Positions 1-11,159 of a stretch of DNA of 64,000 nt are shown in pieces. The DNA is taken from assembly GCA_038380435.1 (NCBI GenBank), contig JAWZYU010000034.1:25213404-25277403 (forward strand), read 5' to 3'. Source of the stretch: Ryuthela nishihirai (taxonomy: Eukaryota > Arthropoda > Arachnida > Araneae > Heptathelidae). Position numbers and translations under genes: made by a program. Positions within the stretch are counted from its first letter, which is position 1; each line of letters opens with the position of its first letter. The notes under the pieces were generated by a model, which was not told where the DNA came from, did not search any database, and saw only the letters and a program-made list of their open reading frames with translations.

Positions 1-274
1 ACATTTGAATTAATTTATTGTTATTTTTTTTCTTCAGCTAGTAAACGTTGAAATGCATTTCTTTGAAACTTCTCATATCGTGAGTCCCTAAGCTGTAGCT
101 TAGTTAGCTTATACGTATGCCCGGCCTGATTAGTATCCTGTACATCGTTTGACGTCTTTGCATATCTTTGGCCAAAAAATGACAATGATATATGCAGGGG
201 TGTCAACCTTTTGGAAGTCGCGGGCAAATTTGAAAATTTGGTACATGTCACTCTATTATATATATTTTTAATTC

Positions 275-452
275 CATTGACGGAAAGCTGTGGTCAGATG
301 CCCTTCAGATGGCTTTGATATGGGTTATTGTTGGGCTTGAAAAGGCTGTCGTCCATCGAATGGGAATTTAAGCCGTGGCCTCGTGTGTGGGAGAACCACA
401 TCCCATGCACGTTAAAGAATATGCTGGATAGCTTTGACTGGAGGCTGACACC
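275..452 (+). mobile_element. SINE-A-type body fragment (left arm)
   Basis: The core runs from GGGCTTGAAAAGGCTGTCGT through TTAAGCCGTGGCC to CACGTTAAAGAATATGCTGG. It matches the body of the tRNA-derived SINE seen intact at 35,733-36,119 but as a diverged subfamily. The tRNA-like head and the 3' tail are both missing. Confidence 0.7.
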
Positions 453-588
453 AGAAAACACAGCGGGAGATATTGTCTCAAAGGAATCCTGCTACTGCAG
501 CAAATTCAGGATCCATAATCAAGCTCACAGCCATTATTTTGTTCAGGTTGTATACATGGTCAACACTAGGACCCTGTATGGTCACACT
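453..588 (-). mobile_element. RTE-type LINE 5'UTR fragment (left arm)
   Basis: Read on the minus strand, this piece resembles the untranslated leader of the full RTE at about 52,585-52,725, including CTTGATTATGGATCCTGA and CGCTGTGTT. It is wedged between a SINE body piece and a Tc1 transposase fragment, so it records a rearrangement rather than a normal insertion. Confidence 0.7.
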
Positions 589-1345
589 CGTCACTATCGA
601 GCACGTTTGCAATGGTGTGGAGAACGAGTTCATTGGAGGGAAGAATGGCAGTCTGTGGTCTTTAGTGTTGAAAGCCGATTCTGTTTAGGAGCATCTGATG
701 ATCGTTTACGCATCCGAAGGCGACAAGGTGAGCGGTTTCTTCCATCGTGCATCGGCCAGCGACACACAGGGCATCATGGTGTAGGGAACGATTAGCTATC
801 ACTGCCGTATGCGTCTGGTGTTTGTACAAGGTACACTGAATAGCAACACATACGTCAGCGATATCGTACAGCCGGTCATCCTGCCATATTTCAGTGTAAT
901 TCCAAATGCGATATTCCAGCAGGATAACGCCCGCCCGGGCAACTCAACATGCTCATCAGGCAGTGCACCAATTCCCTTGCCTAGCAAGTTTTGGCTAGAC
1001 TCCAATCGAGCATGTTTGGGACTGGATCGGATAAAGACTATTCCGCCGACCGCGGCAGGCAACGACCATCGCTGAATTACGCGTCCAAGTTGAAAGCGCA
1101 TAGAATGGTATCCCCCAGCGTCATTAACAGCATTTATACGACCGATTACATGCCAGAGTGGAAGCTTGTATTGTTGCTCGAGGAGGTTCAATACCTTATT
1201 AAAATGTGCTTACTGTAAAATGTAATATTCATTAAAAGGTAAACATTGATTCACTTCACACGTGTGATCACTCTTTTCTCAACAAGTTGTTTCTACCAAA
1301 CAAATCTTATGGATTACACTTCAATTGTTAATGCTGTTCATTTTT
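589..1345 (+). pseudogene. Tc1/mariner transposase fragment (left arm)
   Basis: The remnant reads RARLQWCGERVHWREEWQS, then VESRF where Tc1 transposases normally have DESRF (the first catalytic Asp is Val here), then QQDNARPG, the usual second-Asp block. The following D-x-NPIE-type block survives only in a shifted, degraded form (about 990-1,030). Several stops and frameshifts break it. The end near 1,345 has a decayed terminal inverted repeat related to the cleaner one at 32,759. The DNA-binding N-terminus is missing; it is replaced upstream by SINE and RTE pieces. It cannot encode an active enzyme. A less decayed relative spans 29,206-32,759. Confidence 0.85.
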
Positions 1346-2029
1346 CCAATTGGCGCCCGTGCATTATCTAGAAATGCTTCAACTTTTTTGTTAATTACAT
1401 TCAATTGTAAACCGTATTTTAAGGAAACGGGATATACCTGAATTTTAAAACAACTTTTTTTTTGGTCAACATTTTCTGAAACGGAATTTATGAGCAACAT
1501 TAGCGTTAATTTTGGTATAGATAAATGATTTATTCTTAAGTTAGCAAAATAAATTCATACTAAAATCAGATAACATTTAATAATCATGATAAATATCACA
1601 TATAATCTCTCACTAAAAGTATGGCCACATTCCATAAAAAACTTTTAACTCTCACATAGTTTAGGTTATAAGTAGAATGCAACTGAGATCAGAATTTCAT
1701 TCAAAGCTGACGAAATGATCAGTGCAATTCAATAATTTTTTAATGAGACTAGAATTATCTTCTTGCTAAGATTAAAATCATCAGTATCACATAATTCAAA
1801 TAAACGCCAATAGAAACACCAAAACAAGACTTGATTAACAGACATGATGACATGAAGAAATTAATACAAAGATTACAATTAAAATATTTACATCTAAATA
1901 CCTTGAAAACCTCAAAACAAATTAATTTGTACTTTAGATATGAGGTCAGTATGAATCTGCAAGACAATCATTTCAAATAATGTTAAATGAATAAAATAAT
2001 GTTGCTAACAGTGACCACACATACTCCAA
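1346..2029. other. AT-rich non-coding block (left arm)
   Basis: No coding potential or recognisable family is visible. The same sequence is in the right arm (about 25,811-26,494) and, more diverged, next to the third Tc1 copy (32,760-33,308). It has therefore been duplicated together with the Tc1 end. Confidence 0.7.
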
Positions 2030-2658
2030 CAAGAGAAATAAACGTTTGAAGTCCACATCAAATAACCAAATACAACTAAATCACATTGTATGTTTCAGAA
2101 AACAGTTTGCGACAACCACTGTCTATCACTGAGACATACCAATAGACAAGTGAAATTCAATAATATAACATTTGAGCACTATGTTATTACCTTACTGAAG
2201 TTTATAACAGAAAACTTAGAAATAAAAAAAATACAGATTTCAGTGTAACAGTGCTCCACAGTAACGAGAAATATAACCCATAAAGTGCATTCAAAAAATG
2301 GTAACATTGAGTGCTATTGACTGAGATTTAATGAAAGTAATTACAAGAGAAACATTTGAAATCCACATCATATATACAAAACATAAGCCAATCATATTAT
2401 ATACTTCAAAAAATGTTTGCAACAACCAATGTCTATCAGTGACACATACTAATGCGGCAATGACATTTCATGAAATAGAATGAATGAGTAATATAATATT
2501 GTATCACTGAAGCCTACATCAGAATACATTGGCATATAAAAAAACTTAAAAAATTCATCATCATGTACTTTTAAAGATAGTTTGCGACAACCTGTGTGTT
2601 TATCATTGATACAGACTAGAAGAGTAGGTAAATTTAAATAAAAGGAATATATGAGCTC

Positions 2659-2858
2659 TAGCCGTCTCGTGGCCGAGTGGTTAGCAAGCTTGGCTACTGA
2701 TCTACGGGACCTGGGTTCGAGCTCTGTGTAAGCATGGATGTTTGTGCTGTTTTTCTGCTGAGGTCCGCCATCCTCACAGACCTTCTATTATGGCGTATTA
2801 AACTGACAGGCTCCTGTCAGACCTCTGTGGTCAAGCAGCTGCTTGAGGGGGTATTTAT
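2659..2858 (+). mobile_element. tRNA-derived SINE, family B (left arm)
   Basis: The head resembles a Ser/Leu-type tRNA with an A box (TGGCCGAGTGG) and a B box (GGTTCGAGCTC). The body follows with ACTGACAGGCTCCTGTCAGA and ends near GAGGGGGTATTT. The same family is at 27,974-28,183. It is a retroposed element, not a functional tRNA gene: the cloverleaf is not closed and the body runs on for 130 bp. Confidence 0.8.
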
Positions 2859-2927
2859 ATGGTTGTGTTACTAAAGCTTATACCATACGATACACATACG
2901 CAAAAAAAATTCAAAATTCAGTGCAAT

Positions 2928-3720
2928 TGTTGTGACCCCCCCCCCCCCCCGTGTATATTTAGGGCGGTACAAACACTTAGGCCGTGATGCGTTACTTGCT
3001 GCGAAATCAAAGGCAAATTCCCGGACCCACAACCAAATTAACAGATATTTGCAATAATGAAAACTGAGATAATTTTACAGTTAACAAAAACACAACATTT
3101 ATTAACAAAATTACTTTCAGACATTTCACACATGTAGGTCCACTCATCGGACAATTTCATCAGGTACCCTCAGCGCAACACTTCTCAATTTACGGGGCTT
3201 ACCCCAGCGATCACGCAGCACAGTTCATGAGTCACTTAAATACAGTGGCCACAGGCTTTCCCTCCTCGGCCTCCCGCTGTGTCTCACAGGGCGCTAACGA
3301 CAATTCTCCTCGTTTCCATCTTTCCAGTGGCAGCAGCTGAAGACTTCCTTCCTTTCGGAGTGACGAATACCAACTGATACTTTTTCGCTTGTTTTTTTCG
3401 AGGCACACTGCCCGGTCCCCCTGGCAGACTCCACCTACTTTCATGCGTGGCTGTACGTGATTGGCCAGAGTAGCCGAGGTGCGAATCTCAGCTCCCCTCC
3501 GACCAACGTTGTTTACCAGCATGTCACGTAGTCCCTCTGCCATCTGGCGTTTCAGGCTCAATCTGGAAGATTCCATGCCTGCGACCGAGCTCCTCTTCGT
3601 CGAACTGGACACAAAAATGGAGGCAAAATGGAAAGACACTATGGGAACGAGGATAAGGGCGTCCATGACCCTCCACGCCAAAAGTCGGGTCCACATGATA
3701 AAACAGATGTGGGCACGACA
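2928..3720 (-). mobile_element. Solo LTR 1 (left arm, 173-bp internal deletion)
   Basis: On the plus strand this begins TGTTGTGAC and ends ACGACA, so both strands show TG...CA ends. It is flanked by the 4-bp target duplication CAAT (2,924-2,927 and 3,721-3,724). The interrupted sequence outside matches the unit sequence of the ~300-bp repeat. A minus-strand AATAAA (in AATAAATGTTGTG, about 3,095-3,107) gives its orientation. It has a C tract of about 15 near one end. Compared with the mirror copy (23,937-24,910) it lacks about 173 bp near 3,240. Ty3/gypsy is likely from the 4-bp duplication and end sequence, but no internal genes remain to prove it. Confidence 0.7.
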
Positions 3721-4198
3721 CAATATCCAGGAGTATTTCATAATCAGAAGAAATATAAATGATACAGCTTAACTTTAAGAAATGTATATAGTGATGCATA
3801 TGAGCATTACATTATTGTATTACTGAATATACCAGAATACATTGGCACATAAAAAAAAGTTATAAAATTCAGTGCATATCCAGGAGTTGTTCATAAAAAA
3901 ATATAACCCATGCAGCCTATCATTGAGAAATATGTTAGAAATAGTTACATTATGCTGTAGTTTGACATTGAAATATACATCAAATATACGAATTTTTACT
4001 TAATAATATTGTGAAAAATAATTTGCGATAACTTGTGTTTATCATTGATACTGACTACTAGAGCAGGAAAATTCAAATAGAAGAATATATTAGCACTATA
4101 TTGTTTTGGCATATAAAATAATAGTTGCAGAATTCAGCAGTTTTTCATAATTGCAAGAAGTATAACCCGTACAGCTTATTAACAAAAATGATAATGTT

Positions 4199-4795
4199 TG
4201 TCAAGATCTGGCAAATGGCCTTGCTTCAGGGCTGCAATCTGGAGTAAACAACAATAGGAAACATTTGGTAAATCTGCCTGTGTGGTCGTGCCTGGCCATG
4301 AGTGAATGTTTTATGGCCATGACATCTCGTAGAAGTATTCTGCTGTGTATAAGGGTTGAATGTAACCAGTACAGGACGGTTGACATAGTGTGTACTAGTG
4401 TAATTTGGTTACTAAGGTGCAGAGTGACCTGATCCGAGGGTCAAACGGGGGGCCAGTGGGAAATAAGGGAAGAAGGAGGAGATGGACGAATGAGTCGGGT
4501 GAAGGCAGACGCAGTTCCGAGTGCCGAGGAGTAGACTATTTTCTGTGGTTATATAGCCCTGTGGTTATCAGTGGTCCGACGCCTTGTGAACTGAAAGTGT
4601 GCTGTGAACTGAATTGTCGTGTGCGTTTAAATTGGTGCTACACTGGTTACCTTCCCGTAACTTGTCTTAATGAATAAATGTTGTTTTAATTAAACGAAGG
4701 GAGCAGATATAGAACATCTTCTGCAGGAACCAAGAATAGAATTCATAAAGCGAGGGGCGCGTAACCAGCATTATAAAGTATTATAAAACCCAACA
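4199..4795 (+). mobile_element. Solo LTR 2 (left arm)
   Basis: It starts TGTCAAGATC and ends CCCAACA, with AATAAA at about 4,674 giving plus orientation. The flanks ATGTT and ATATT would be an imperfect 5-bp target duplication. It interrupts the ~300-bp repeat. A partial, more diverged copy sits in the third duplicate (about 33,309-33,915). No internal coding region accompanies it. Confidence 0.6.
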
Positions 4796-5280
4796 ATATT
4801 AACTACTTTTTATTAAAGTTTCATGATAGTAACTACAGGACAAATAAATATGTGAAACCCACTTCAAATGTACCAATGAGAACTCAATCATGTTGTGTGC
4901 TTCAAAATATAGTTTGCGTTTTAGCAATGTCTATCATTGAAACATATCTGTAGATAAGTGAAAATTAATAATGGGAACCAATGGGAACCCTATATTATAG
5001 CCTTACTAAAGTTGCTAATCGAGTACATAGTAATATAACAAAAAACAGTTTTCAGCGTAACATTTAAGAAAGTTCTATAATAAAAAGATATATAACCCAT
5101 GCAGCTTTAATTTAATTTATTAAGGAAAATGATAACATTGACTCCAATATACTGAGGATAATAACAAGTAAAATAATTATTTGAAACCTACATCAAATAT
5201 ATACCAATGTCTATCATTTAGACATGACTAGTAGACCAGTAAATGGCATATGATTAAATAATTTAACCAAATTTCTTAGT

Positions 5281-5689
5281 TTTTTCTTTTGGATGATTTC
5301 TTTTGGTGTAATTACGTATATACACATTTCCACATGTTAATATAATTTTATGTAAGAAATCAATTATTTTATTCCCACATGGACACCAAAATCGATGCTA
5401 AACACGGTTTCTCCTGATTTACAATATTAACATATGCCAATAATTGATTTTTGCAGTTCAGAAATAGTTAGTCTACACTACCAGATATCTGTATTTGATA
5501 AACCGCATGGCATAATATTCCCACATTTATTGAAACTCGCACATATTAATTAGCTGCTGAGGTACATACAATATTAAATACCTTTTTGTTGTTAAATGAA
5601 TATACGAAATGCGTATGAACGAAATACAGTTATATATTGCGATTCATTATAATTACTAAGTCAGTCAGGAAACAACATTTAAGGGGCAT
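5281..5689. other. AT-rich non-coding block (left arm)
   Basis: Nothing recognisable is seen. The right arm has an 18-bp insertion in the matching position (about 22,337-22,354) that is absent here and in the third copy near 34,420. Confidence 0.6.
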
Positions 5690-5815
5690 AATAACAATAA
5701 TAATTCCTATAAATACACTTGAATTTAAACAATATATATATAAAATACAATACAATAATAATTCCTATAAATACACTTGAATTTAAACAATATATATATA
5801 TAAAATACAATATAT
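5690..5815 (+). repeat. Two-copy ~58-bp tandem duplication (left arm)
   Basis: The phrase AATAATTCCTATAAATACAC, followed by a stretch ending in an AT dinucleotide run, occurs twice in succession. Both arms of the palindrome have two copies, but the third duplicate (about 34,817-34,870) has one. The duplication therefore arose after the third copy split off and before the arms separated. Confidence 0.75.
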
Positions 5816-5845
5816 ATCTATACAACAGAATAAAGAAATATTCCC

Positions 5846-6120
5846 TACGCTTAACACAAGGTAACAGTTACAAACAGCAGTGGTGATATACAAAGGGTAC
5901 AGGGGTAGATACAATCTTCGTTTGAGCCTGTGTTCTTAGAGGATTCCGGTGACACAGCCCATATCACGTGACATCAGGCTTTCCTTTCAGACGGCTTTGC
6001 CCTTACTAACGAGGGAGGTTTTGCGGAGAAGAACCCTTAAGTTGGCGCAGGTCGGACTCGAATCTGGAAGTAAAGATTACTAATCTAGAGCACTACCGAC
6101 TGAGTAACCCTGCCCCGAAC
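5846..6120 (-). mobile_element. tRNA-derived SINE, family C (left arm)
   Basis: On the minus strand the head reads GGGGCAGGGTTACTCAGTCG with a B box (GATTCGAGTCC) and a body containing CCTGATGTCACGTGATATGG. The element recurs at 21,521-21,794 and about 34,905-35,178. The B box differs slightly among copies, so these are decayed, non-functional as tRNA genes. Confidence 0.75.
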
Positions 6121-6429
6121 ATTTTCATAATCGTATTCTAAACATTAATGTTCATTGTAAAGTATTTTTACGCACTCCCTCGTTTGGTGGTGCAGTATAG
6201 ACAAATGTGATCGCGTTGTGTTCTTTTCACCAACAGATATCGGTCTTATCTGTTAGGGAAGAGAAGCCGCATAAACTCAAGGCGTGAACAGATTGGATAC
6301 TCTCTCTGATTTTGCATAAACACAAATATAACATCTAATAATCAGTTTTACGATGGGGATGATTTGCCATAATTTTGGTTATTTTAAAGCACATCAATTC
6401 GCTATTTGAAAGCACTATCAACACTTAAT
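6121..6429. other. Single-copy form of the 92-bp unit and flank (left arm)
   Basis: The phrase GATTTTGCATAAACACAAAT and its surroundings appear once here (about 6,280-6,350). The same unit is tandemly amplified ten times in the third copy at 35,345-36,655. No coding region is seen. Confidence 0.65.
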
Positions 6430-7080
6430 TTAACATCTTTTAATTTAGATGAGCGACACTTTTAACCAGAGGAAAAGGATGAAACTTGTTACCTCATATT
6501 AGGAGAGTTCCTACGGGGGTGGGGGGGGGGGGCACTGTTGATATCCGTTCTTCATTAGGGGGCGGCGACGGCATCTCGCTGTTCCTTCGGCGAAGATTGC
6601 CGGGGACGGCTAGAAGTCTTTCGACGTTACTCCGTGTCCGTAGGGCACTTCATTACACTTGGGAGGCATAAGAGATTCGCATCTCGCAATCGATGATTAT
6701 TCAGTGCACGAGTATTTTAACTTCTGTCACCTTTCTAGCGGGCCGTCTCAAATGGAGATTTCCGGCGTGCGCGAGGTCCTTTGTGTCACACTCGGGCTCT
6801 AAGTAGGTCTCGAAGTCTAAGCATCTTTGTGTCTCTCTGAGTGTGTGTGGGCATCTCTCTCGCTCCACGTGGTTGCGCGGTTGCTGTCCGAAACTTTCCA
6901 TGATCTCCTGTCTGTAGTTGTCATTCATGTTTTCGAGACGTGGTGTTGGGTAACCAGTGCGAATCGGCGAGTTGACCTTCAAACTGGCAACACGTGTCCA
7001 GCGGTATCTTGACGCTCAGAGTCGGACATAGCGAAGTCAGTGGTCCAGGTCGATGCTCTTGCCCCACTGGAGATACGCTT
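6430..7080. other. GC-richer unclassified block before the LINE (left arm)
   Basis: Base composition is noticeably richer in G and C than the surroundings and includes a G run near 6,521-6,533. Open frames on the minus strand (about 6,701-7,202) contain no motif I recognise. It abuts the LINE and may be its 5' leader or an earlier insertion. I cannot decide between these. Confidence 0.4.
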
Positions 7081-7129
7081 TCATGTTCTTCTCTGATAAC
7101 ATCAGCACTTGATATGATCAGTGGCTGTT

Positions 7130-10100
7130 GTAGCCCATTTGTGACAATCTGATATATGGTGTATTTGCAGATGACTTTCTGCACACCAATGTTTATACCC
7201 AACTTCAGTGCAGCTGGTCAGCAGCCTTTGCGCAGGCAAAAAATGATTCCCACATGGATCCTCCAGCCACTCACCAACAGAGGACCACCAATGAACATCA
7301 ACATCATAGTGCCATATCTACTAACTTTTCTTCATCTAACATAAAACAAAGTGACTGTACCACCATAGATACTGAAGCAGTTCCAGAACTTTCAATCAAA
7401 CATGCTTCCAGACCTTCCACCTCAGGCTACAAACAGGTAAATCCATCTATAAATTCTGTTAATCTCGCCAGTTCCTATGCAAATAAGGCAAAAGGCAAAA
7501 CCATTCGCAAACAAAATAGTATAGAAATGCCAATACTAACTCCAATAGAAATTAGAAAAAATAATAATAATGATATAACCAGTAATCTAATTATAGACCT
7601 AATACTAAATCTCCTTAAGTACATCAGTTTCCAGGATGATGACCTCAAACTTTTGCAGCATGTTCTCTGTAAATTCAAAACTTAAGAATTTTTCCATTCT
7701 ACAATGGAATTGCAGGAGTTTCCAATCCAAAAAACAGGATGTTCTGCTTCTTAGCAAATATAAGGGCATTGATATTTTTGCTCTACAGGAGATACGCTCT
7801 AAAAAACATTTCAACCTCCCTAATTATCTTTCCTATATTTATTTCTCCCCCCACAGTTACCAATGGGGTTGGCTTCTTAATTAAAAAATCTATCAACCAT
7901 AAAATCCAAAAAATTAATTACAATTTCCATAATCTGTAAATTATTGCAGTGCAGATAATTATTAATAATACTTCCTTTACTGTTTTTAATTTATATAACC
8001 CTGGTCTTGCTGTTAATATTATCATATTTCAAAATATTTTTAAACAGATCCCTGAACCTCATATTATTTTAGGAGATTTCAATAGCCACCACACTTCATG
8101 GCACTCATACAAAATAAATCATGCAGGCAGGCTTCTTTCCCAATACGTTACAAATTCCAACCTGGTAATACTTAACTCAAAAGCCACCACACATGAAAAC
8201 CCTAATAATAACCGATCAATCATTGACCTTACCTTCATATCTCCCCAACTCACTGAACTATTTAAATGGTCCCTCTTACCTGACACCAGAGGTAGTGACC
8301 ATCATCCTATCCTTTTGCAAGCCAATCTCCAATATAAATACAGGAAACTGATACATCTCAATAATTGGCCACTATTTAACAAAATTCTCACTCAATCATC
8401 TCCACCACATAATACAATTGAATATGACCATTTCATTCATCATATCATAGACGTTACACATCCTGCCTTCACAACCATTCTCAACCAAATTCCAAAACTG
8501 ACAAAAAATTTCTGGTTCATGAACAAACTATCTGCAATCAGAAAAAAAGCTGAGAATAAAGCCAAACAGACAAGACATTTTGATGACATCAATAGATACG
8601 AAAAAAATAAATGCACAGGTCAGAAAAAAATTAAAAGGACTTTTTAAGGACAACTGGCAAACTTTTATAAATCAACTCAGCACAATTACTACAGCTAAAA
8701 GTCTCTGGAAAACATACAAACACATTAATAATCCAAAATCACAAACAACCCCTGCCTCAGAAATTGCCATTCATAATAATATTACCCTCCTTGACACTGC
8801 CAATAAATTTTTAAACAATCTTAAAAATACACAAACAACAACCCACACCAATTCTGAACTTAAATTCATAGATAATATAAACAAAAAATTACAAAATATA
8901 CCAACTGCTTCCTTTATTATGGACCAACCTTTCTCTATGAAAGAATTAAACAATGCAATCAATAAGTTGAATCTAAAATCATCCCCTGGACATGATCAGA
9001 TATCAAATAAATTCTTCAAATATCTCCCTTATCAATGGAAAGATAGAATTTTAAAAATATTTAATTCAATCTGAGTCTCACACAAACTTCCTGACAGCTG
9101 GCTACATATAATAATAATATTCTTGTTAAAATATGGCAAACCAACTTTTGAATTAAACTCATACAGACCCATATCACTCTTACCTAATCCACTCAAACTA
9201 TTTGAAAGACTCCTCCACAAAAGATTGAACTGGTTTCTTGAATCTGGGAAAATTCTCCCCAATAATTTCTATGGTTTCAGAAAATTCAGATCCTCAAAGG
9301 ACTGCATTTCACATCTTCTCACTGATATACACAAAGCCAATAAAAAGAAAAAAATACACTATTGCCATTTCTGTGGACCTGTCCCAGGCATTTGACTCAG
9401 TCTGTATACAGGGCTTCCTACACAAACTTTTATCCATAAATATACAGGGAAACCTCCTACATTTTCTACATTCCTTCCTCCTACACAAACTTTTATCCAT
9501 AAATATGGAGGAAAATCTCCTACATTTTCTACATTCCTTCTTCCTACACAAACTTTTATCCATAAATATACAGGGAAACCTCCTACATTTTCTACATTCC
9601 TTCCTCCTACACAGAACCTGCCAAGTCAGGATTAATGATACATCTTCAAACCAACTTCCTTTCATACAAGGCCTATCACAAGGCTCTATTCTATCTCCCA
9701 CCCTATTTAATATTTACATTCATGACATCCACAAAATTTTCTATAGGAGGGTTACTTACACATGTTATGCAGATGATATAACTTTCTTGGCCACTGACAA
9801 CTCTATACCCAATCTCCATATTTTATTGCAAAAACAGCTAAATAAATTATACACCTACTGTCAAAAATGGCACTTACAAATTAATCCTCAGAAGACATTT
9901 TGCATTCCTTTCCACCATAACAGAAACCCTAAACCCACACTGCATTTCACTATTAATAATGAGACTATCCCACAACATAATACAGGCAAAATACTAGGCA
10001 TAAACTTGGACTCAACACTCACCTGGACTCCCCATCTGGATTATTTACACACTCAGGGACTTAAACTAACAAATACACCTAAATACTTCACATTTATTAA

Positions 10101-11051
10101 TAATGGCACACCACAATATCATGTAATCAAACTATATACAAATCTCATTAGAGCAAAACTAGAATATGGTATGGAATTTTTATGTGGCATATCAGATACC
10201 AAAATACAAAAACTTACTGTAATCCAAAACAAATGCATCAAAATTGCAATTGGCCTCCCCTCCTTCACACCCACTCTCTCTATCATTGCAGAGACTTCCC
10301 TACCCCCCCCCCTCCAAATTAGACAAAAAATCCTACTAATTAAATATTATATTAGACTACACTACAAACTCCCAAATCACCCTTTCCACACCCATTTTAT
10401 AAGAAGCCCCTACTACAAGCACATTAAATTCACTCCTGACCTCCACACTTTAATGAAGAAACACCTACAGATCAAAAACTTTGGGGATATTCCCCCACTT
10501 ATAGCTGGAGCTTTATTAGTCCTACATTCTCCACCCACATACCCACTCTCACACATAAACATAACTTACCACATGATGCAGTAAAAACTCTCGCTGAAAC
10601 ATACTTTGACACACAATACAATGAAAATATTAAAATTTATACTGATGGCTCTGTCGTTCCAAACCCACCATCAGCCAGTGCTGCTATCCATATCCCACAA
10701 TACAATACATCATTATCTTTCAAATTATCCCCAATCTGCACCATACAACATACTGAAATTTTTGCCATTATTGAGGCCTTGGAATGGACCATTAAATATG
10801 TACACAACAAAAACATTACCATTTTTATAGATTCCAAAGGAGCCATACAAACCCTCTCACAGGAATTTCTATACACCTCATATAACTACTACATACATAA
10901 AATCCTCACTCTTACAACACATAATCTCCATACAAAAAATAATACAATTATTTTACAATGGATTCCCAGCCACGTTGGAATTCAACATAATGAAACTGTT
11001 GATAATCTCGCTAAACTGGCACACAACCTCCACATAGTATCACCTAAGTAG
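7130..11051 (+). pseudogene. I-like non-LTR retrotransposon (ORF1 end, EN, RT, RNase H), left-arm copy
   Basis: The C-terminal part of an ORF1 ends at 7,685 and overlaps the start of ORF2 near 7,636. ORF2 shows an APE-type endonuclease (LQWNCRS, LQEI, LGDFNSHH, SDHHP) and a reverse transcriptase (NSYRPISLL, SVDLSQAFDS, QGLSQGSILSP, CYADDI). An RNase H domain follows (IYTDGS, TEIFAI, IDSKGA, then WIPSHVGIQHNETVDNLA). The RNase H places it with I-type LINEs. Lesions shared with the other arm include stops at 7,937-7,939 and 9,072-9,074 and frameshifts near 9,350 and 10,550. A private one-base insertion near 7,857 breaks the endonuclease here. No 3' tail or target duplication was found. Confidence 0.9.
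9418..9606 (+). repeat. In-frame 63-bp x3 tandem repeat inside the reverse transcriptase (left arm)
   Basis: Units start at 9,418, 9,481 and 9,544, each beginning CTACACAAACTTTTATCCAT. A fourth unit begins as CTACACAGAACC at 9,607 and continues into normal sequence. Each unit encodes 21 residues (LHKLLSIN...LHFLHSFL) between RT motif A (DLSQAFDS) and the LHRTCQVRI strand, where related enzymes have one copy. Confidence 0.9.
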
Positions 11052-11075
11052 GGGGAAAGTGAGGGTTCTAACTCA

Positions 11076-11145
11076 GAGGCGGATCCCATAGGATTAACAT
11101 GGATCTCAGAGGCGGATTAATGTTAATCCTATGAGTCCGCCTCCC
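11076..11145. repeat. Imperfect hairpin downstream of the LINE (left arm)
   Basis: GAGGCGGATCCCATAGGATT followed by AACAT pairs with ATGTTAATCCTATGAGTCCG followed by CCTC across a loop of about 20 bases. A third GAGGCGGATTA element lies in the loop. It is mirrored at about 16,492-16,561. Confidence 0.7.
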
Positions 11146-11159
11146 TGTGTTCTAAAGCG

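Larger units (their letters stand above)
2030..5280 (+). repeat. Degenerate ~300-bp AT-rich tandem repeat (left arm), interrupted by insertions
   Basis: A motif like TGTCTATCATTGAGACATAC recurs near 2,121, 2,430, 2,597, 4,035, 4,929 and 5,210. Each is preceded by a GTTTGCGACAAC-like stretch and followed by a TATAACCCAT-like stretch. After removing the inserted SINE and two LTRs the spacing is roughly 280-310 bp. Units are strongly diverged, so this is an old satellite-like array. Its units give the empty-site sequence that defines the insertion edges of the two LTRs. Confidence 0.7.

Noticed and set aside
6701..7202. Two overlapping 93-codon minus-strand frames (mirrored at 20,438-20,939)
   Set aside because: They are in different frames, have no recognisable domain or splice context, and overlap the start of the plus-strand LINE.
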